DNA from: Martinezella rhizogenes
GTDB lineage: Bacteria > Pseudomonadota > Alphaproteobacteria > Rhizobiales > Rhizobiaceae
Assembly: GCF_027460065.1 (NCBI RefSeq)
Contig: NZ_JAPYZZ010000021.1
Span: 1-64,000, forward strand
Direction of reading: 5' to 3'
Length of the DNA: 64,000 bases
Shown here: positions 60,970 through 64,000 of the stretch, in pieces
How the letters are laid out: each line of letters starts with the position of its first letter
Numbering within the stretch: position 1 is the first letter of the stretch
Program-made: the position numbers and the translations under genes
Notes under the pieces: model-generated
The model's database searches: none
The model's input: only the letters and a program-made list of their open reading frames with translations
What the model was told of the DNA's origin: nothing

Positions 60970-61749
60970 ATGACAGATAAAGGCGCCTGTGCGCTCGAGG
61001 CGGATGACATCCACAAGAGCTTCGGCACGCATGAAGTTTTGAAGGGCGTTTCGCTGAAAGCGCACAAGGGCGATGTCATATCGATTATCGGCTCGTCCGG
61101 TTCCGGCAAGAGCACCTTCCTGCGCTGCATCAACTTTCTCGAAACGCCGGATCGCGGCCGGGTCGTCGTCAATGGCGAGGAGATCGCCACGAAGGCCGGC
61201 AGGGATGGCAAGGCCGTGCCGAAAAGCTGGCGGCAGGTGGAAAAACTGCGCACCGGGCTTGGCATGGTGTTCCAGAATTTCAATCTTTGGGCCCATCGCA
61301 CCGTTCTCGAAAACGTCATCGAGGCGCCCGTTCATGTTCTGGGTGTCAGACGGCATGAAGCGCTCGAAAAGGCCGAAGCCCTGCTGAACAAGGTCGGCCT
61401 CTATGACAAGAAAAACGCCTATCCTGCCTTTCTGTCCGGCGGGCAGCAGCAGCGCGCTGCCATTGCGCGCGCGCTCTGCATGGAACCGGCGGTGATGCTG
61501 TTTGACGAACCCACCTCGGCGCTTGACCCGGAACTGGTGGGCGAAGTGCTGAAGGTCATTCGCGATCTGGCCGAGGAAGGCCGCACCATGCTGCTCGTCA
61601 CCCACGAAATGCGCTTTGCACGCGATGTTTCCTCAGAGGTCGTGTTTCTGCATCAGGGCCGGGTGGAGGAAGCGGGGCCGCCGGCACAGGTGTTCGGCAA
61701 TCCCACCAGCGCCCGCTGCCGGGAATTTACCGGCGCGCTGGCCAATTGA
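60970..61749 (+). CDS. Polar amino acid ABC transporter ATP-binding protein (HisP/OccP-like)
   Basis: 259-aa ATPase. IHKSFGTHEVLKGVSL near residue 14, Walker A GSSGSGKSTFLRCINFLE near 41, the HisP-type insertion with GLGMVFQNFNLWAHRTVLENV near 95, signature LSGGQQQRAAIARAL, Walker B VMLFDEPTSALDPELVGEV and H-loop VTHEMRFARDV. First gene of a cluster followed by binding protein and two permeases, the arrangement of octopine and nopaline importers of Agrobacterium. Confidence 0.94.
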   Translation: MTDKGACALEADDIHKSFGTHEVLKGVSLKAHKGDVISIIGSSGSGKSTFLRCINFLETPDRGRVVVNGEEIATKAGRDGKAVPKSWRQVEKLRTGLGMVFQNFNLWAHRTVLENVIEAPVHVLGVRRHEALEKAEALLNKVGLYDKKNAYPAFLSGGQQQRAAIARALCMEPAVMLFDEPTSALDPELVGEVLKVIRDLAEEGRTMLLVTHEMRFARDVSSEVVFLHQGRVEEAGPPAQVFGNPTSARCREFTGALAN

Positions 61750-61790
61750 CCTTTTTACCTGACAGTCCGTTTTAACAGGAGAGACTTTAA

Positions 61791-62561
61791 ATGAAATTCT
61801 TCGCCACGCTGCTTGCCGGAACGGCATTTGCGGTTTCCGCCTTCACCGCCAGCGCCGATGTCCGCTTCGGCATCATGAATGAATCCTACCCGCCCTTCTT
61901 CGCCAAGGATGCCAGTGGCAAGTGGCAGGGCTGGGAAATCGATCTCATGGACGCCGTCTGCGCGGAAATGAAGGAAAAATGCTCGATCGTCGAGCTTTCC
62001 TGGGATGGCCTCATCCCGGCGCTGCAGACGAAGAAGTTCGATGTCATCTGGTCGTCCATGTCGAATACGGAAGAGCGCCAGAAAGTGATCGATTTCACAA
62101 ACAAATATTACAACACGCCGAGCAAGCTGATCGGCGCCAAGGATGGCAAGCCCGGTGCTGCGCCGGAAGACGTGAAGGGCAAGACCATCGGCATTCAGGT
62201 CGCGACCATCCAGTCCGAATATTACAAGAAATATTTCGCCGCTGTTGCTGACGAAAAGACCTACCAGACGCTGGACGAGGCGTTTCAGGATCTGGCCGCC
62301 GGCCGTATCGACTATGTCTTCGGCGACTCGCTGGTTCTCGATGCCTTCGTGAAGAGCGATGCCGGCAAGGATTGCTGCGCCGACATGGGCAATGTGGCTG
62401 ACGACAAGGAAATCCTCGGTCTCGGCGTTTCCGGTGGCCTGCGCAAGGACGATACGGAACTGAAGAACAAGCTGAACGCTGCTCTCGCCGCCGTCCGCGC
62501 CAGCGGGAAATACGACGAGATCACCAAGAAGTACTTCAGCTTCGATATTTACGGCAAATAA
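61791..62561 (+). CDS. Polar amino acid ABC transporter substrate-binding protein
   Basis: 256-aa periplasmic receptor. Signal peptide to about residue 22 (FAVSAFTASA-DVRFG). Mature: VRFGIMNESYPPFFAKDASGKWQGWEIDLMDAVCAEM (in part GKWQGWEIDLMDAV), LSWDGLIPALQTKKFDVIWSSMSNTEERQ and KGKTIGIQVATIQSEYYKKYF. Ligand is probably a basic or opine-type amino acid; lysine/arginine/ornithine or histidine are alternatives. AGGAGAGACTTTAA precedes the ATG. Confidence 0.92.
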   Translation: MKFFATLLAGTAFAVSAFTASADVRFGIMNESYPPFFAKDASGKWQGWEIDLMDAVCAEMKEKCSIVELSWDGLIPALQTKKFDVIWSSMSNTEERQKVIDFTNKYYNTPSKLIGAKDGKPGAAPEDVKGKTIGIQVATIQSEYYKKYFAAVADEKTYQTLDEAFQDLAAGRIDYVFGDSLVLDAFVKSDAGKDCCADMGNVADDKEILGLGVSGGLRKDDTELKNKLNAALAAVRASGKYDEITKKYFSFDIYGK

Positions 62562-62580
62562 GCCCTGACCGGTCACATCA

Positions 62581-63303
62581 ATGGCAAGCCTTGAAACCAC
62601 GCTGCAGCTTTTGTCACCCTATCCTCCGGGATGGGGCGGCACCCTTTTGAAGGGTGCGGCGTCGACGCTTGCCATTTCCGCCGGTGCTTATTTTATCGGC
62701 ATCGTCATCGGGCTTGCCGGCGCGCTCGGCAAGCTTTCTGGCAACAGGCCGCTCGGCCTGTTGCTCAACTTCTACACCACGGCGATCCGCGCCGTTCCCG
62801 AACTGATCCTCATCGTCGGGCTTTATTATGCCGGCACGGACGGTTTGAACCGGCTGTTGCAGCTTGCGGGCCTGCCGCCGCTTGAGGTGAACGGTTTTGT
62901 TGCCGCCGTTGCGGTTCTGGGTTTCGTACAGGGCGCCTATATGACCGAGGTGCTGCGCGGCGCGATTCTTGCCGTGCCGAACGGCCAGATCGAGGCGGCG
63001 CGGGCCTTCGGCATGTCGCCGTTCCTGCGTTTCCGCCGTGTGGTCCTGCCGGCATTGCTGCCGAATGCGCTGCCGGGCCTTGCCAATCTCTGGCTTGCGG
63101 TGACCAAGGACAGCGCGCTGGTGGCCGTCGTCGGTTATCAGGAACTGGCGCTGGCGACACGTTTGGCGGGGGCCAGCACCAAGCAATATTTCCTGTTCTT
63201 CCTTGCGGCGGCGTTTCTTTATCTCGCCATCACGCTCGTCTCCAACCTCGTCTTTTCACTACTGGAACGCCGGGTGCGGCGCGGCCAGCCGGCGTTGGCC
63301 TGA
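62581..63303 (+). CDS. Polar amino acid ABC transporter permease (HisQ/OccQ-like)
   Basis: 240-aa permease with about five membrane segments. The EAA motif is VPNGQIEAARAFGMSPFLRFRRVVLPALLP near residue 135 (in part NGQIEAARAFGMSPFLRF), and YPPGWGGTLLKGAASTLAIS is the N-terminal HisQ-type signature. Its stop is 11 bases before the next permease start. Confidence 0.93.
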   Translation: MASLETTLQLLSPYPPGWGGTLLKGAASTLAISAGAYFIGIVIGLAGALGKLSGNRPLGLLLNFYTTAIRAVPELILIVGLYYAGTDGLNRLLQLAGLPPLEVNGFVAAVAVLGFVQGAYMTEVLRGAILAVPNGQIEAARAFGMSPFLRFRRVVLPALLPNALPGLANLWLAVTKDSALVAVVGYQELALATRLAGASTKQYFLFFLAAAFLYLAITLVSNLVFSLLERRVRRGQPALA

Positions 63304-63314
63304 GGGGGAACGGC

Positions 63315-64000
63315 ATGGATTTTTCATGGGTCGCCAAATATTGGCCGCTGCTTCTGTCCGGCGCCTGGCAGACGCTGGCGCTGCTCGTCATCTCCGTCAG
63401 CATCGGTTTCGTGCTGGCCATCGGGCTTGCCTTTGCGCAGGTCAGCGGCGGGCGGGTGACGAAAATTCTGGCGCGCGGCTATTGCACCTTTTTTCGCGGC
63501 ACGCCGCTTTTGATCCAGCTCTGGCTGCTTTATTACGGTGTCGGTTCGTTTCTGCCGATGATCCCCGGCCTGCGCCAAAGCTTCATGTGGCCGGTGCTGC
63601 GCGAGGGCTTCTTCTTCGCCGCCGTCAGCTTCACGCTGAATTACGCGGCCTATGAGGCCGAGGTGCTGCGCGGCGCGCTTCTGGCGGTGCCGAAGGGCGA
63701 GCTGGAGGCGGGCCGGGCTTTCGGCATGGGCCGCTTCACCCTCATTCGCCGCATCTGGCTGCCGCGTGCGATCCGCATCGCGCTGCCGACCATTGCCGGT
63801 GAGGTGGTGATGCAGCTCAAAGCCACGCCGCTTGCCTTCACGGTCACTGTGATGGACCTCTACGCCGTCGCCTACAAGGTGCGGCAGGACACGCTTCTGG
63901 TCTATGAGCCGCTAATCGTCGTCACCGTTTTTTACCTCATTCTCACCGCCATCATCGCCCGCTGTTTCGGCATTGTCGAACGGCAGGTGCCGGTCCGGCG
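63315..64000 (+). CDS. Polar amino acid ABC transporter permease (HisM/OccM-like), partial at the window end
   Basis: At least 228 residues; the frame is open to the last base. MDFSWVAKYWPLLLSGAWQT start, FFRGTPLLIQLWLLYYGVG near residue 57, and EAA loop VPKGELEAGRAFGMGRFTLI near 128. It should pair with the preceding permease. GGGGGAAC lies 4 bases before the ATG. A short C-terminal part is missing beyond the window. Confidence 0.92.
   Translation, partial: MDFSWVAKYWPLLLSGAWQTLALLVISVSIGFVLAIGLAFAQVSGGRVTKILARGYCTFFRGTPLLIQLWLLYYGVGSFLPMIPGLRQSFMWPVLREGFFFAAVSFTLNYAAYEAEVLRGALLAVPKGELEAGRAFGMGRFTLIRRIWLPRAIRIALPTIAGEVVMQLKATPLAFTVTVMDLYAVAYKVRQDTLLVYEPLIVVTVFYLILTAIIARCFGIVERQVPVR

Overview
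The window is a chromosomal segment of an alphaproteobacterium of the Rhizobiaceae, most probably of the Agrobacterium tumefaciens complex. The evidence is a GC-rich sequence with rhizobial gene content: glnII with a divergent gstI-like gene, a urtABCDE/ureDABCEFG locus of rhizobial layout, a RutR-type regulator and octopine/nopaline-type amino acid ABC genes. The species is inferred from recognised gene content; no database was searched. No rRNA, tRNA, CRISPR array, phage or recognisable IS transposase gene was seen.

Layout. 0.3-1.1 kb: cysQ. 1.4-7.2 kb: livHMGF, a small membrane protein, and the branched-chain amino acid binding protein. 7.2-13.2 kb: a small P-loop ATPase, a LuxR-type response regulator, a hybrid histidine kinase whose sensor half is an NCS1 nucleobase-transporter-like domain, and a short-chain dehydrogenase. 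13.4-15.1 kb: glnII with a sigma-54 promoter and divergent gstI. 15.6-33.2 kb: urea uptake (urtABCDE), urease (ureD, A, B, C, E, F, G) and several inserted small genes. 33.2-34.1 kb: a Crp/Fnr regulator with a perfect Fnr-type box upstream. 34.4-38.9 kb: an RND efflux pump and adaptor. 39.6-47.4 kb: a pyrimidine/hydantoin degradation and uptake operon, with a divergent RutR-like regulator and a RutR-box match between them. 47.5-49.8 kb: small genes (DUF2325, DUF423, truncated haemoglobin, a HepT/MntA toxin-antitoxin pair). 49.8-60.3 kb: an exopolysaccharide-type cluster (phosphohexomutase, Wzz/GumC-like protein, GT26, two GT2, Tat-exported GH10 glycanase, another glycosyltransferase-like protein, GNAT-like protein). 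61-64 kb: a polar amino acid ABC transporter; the last permease runs off the window.

Together much of the window concerns nitrogen acquisition: amino acids, urea, pyrimidines or hydantoins, and assimilation through glutamine synthetase II. The sigma-54 promoter of glnII points to NtrC control. The transporter-like histidine kinase may sense a related nitrogenous compound (inference).

Three families of intergenic inverted-repeat elements are spread through the window. Family A is about 130-145 bp with ends rich in TTCTCCCC/GGGGAGAA (4 copies). Family B is about 158 bp and MITE-like, one copy with about 49-bp perfect terminal inverted repeats (3 copies). Family C consists of paired copies of a palindromic hairpin around CCTCGGGCTTGACCCGAGG (4 loci). 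Several sit inside operons. The most striking case is a lone GIY-YIG nuclease gene placed antisense between urtD and urtE and bracketed closely on both sides by family C palindromes, which suggests a nuclease/palindrome mobile or domesticated unit.
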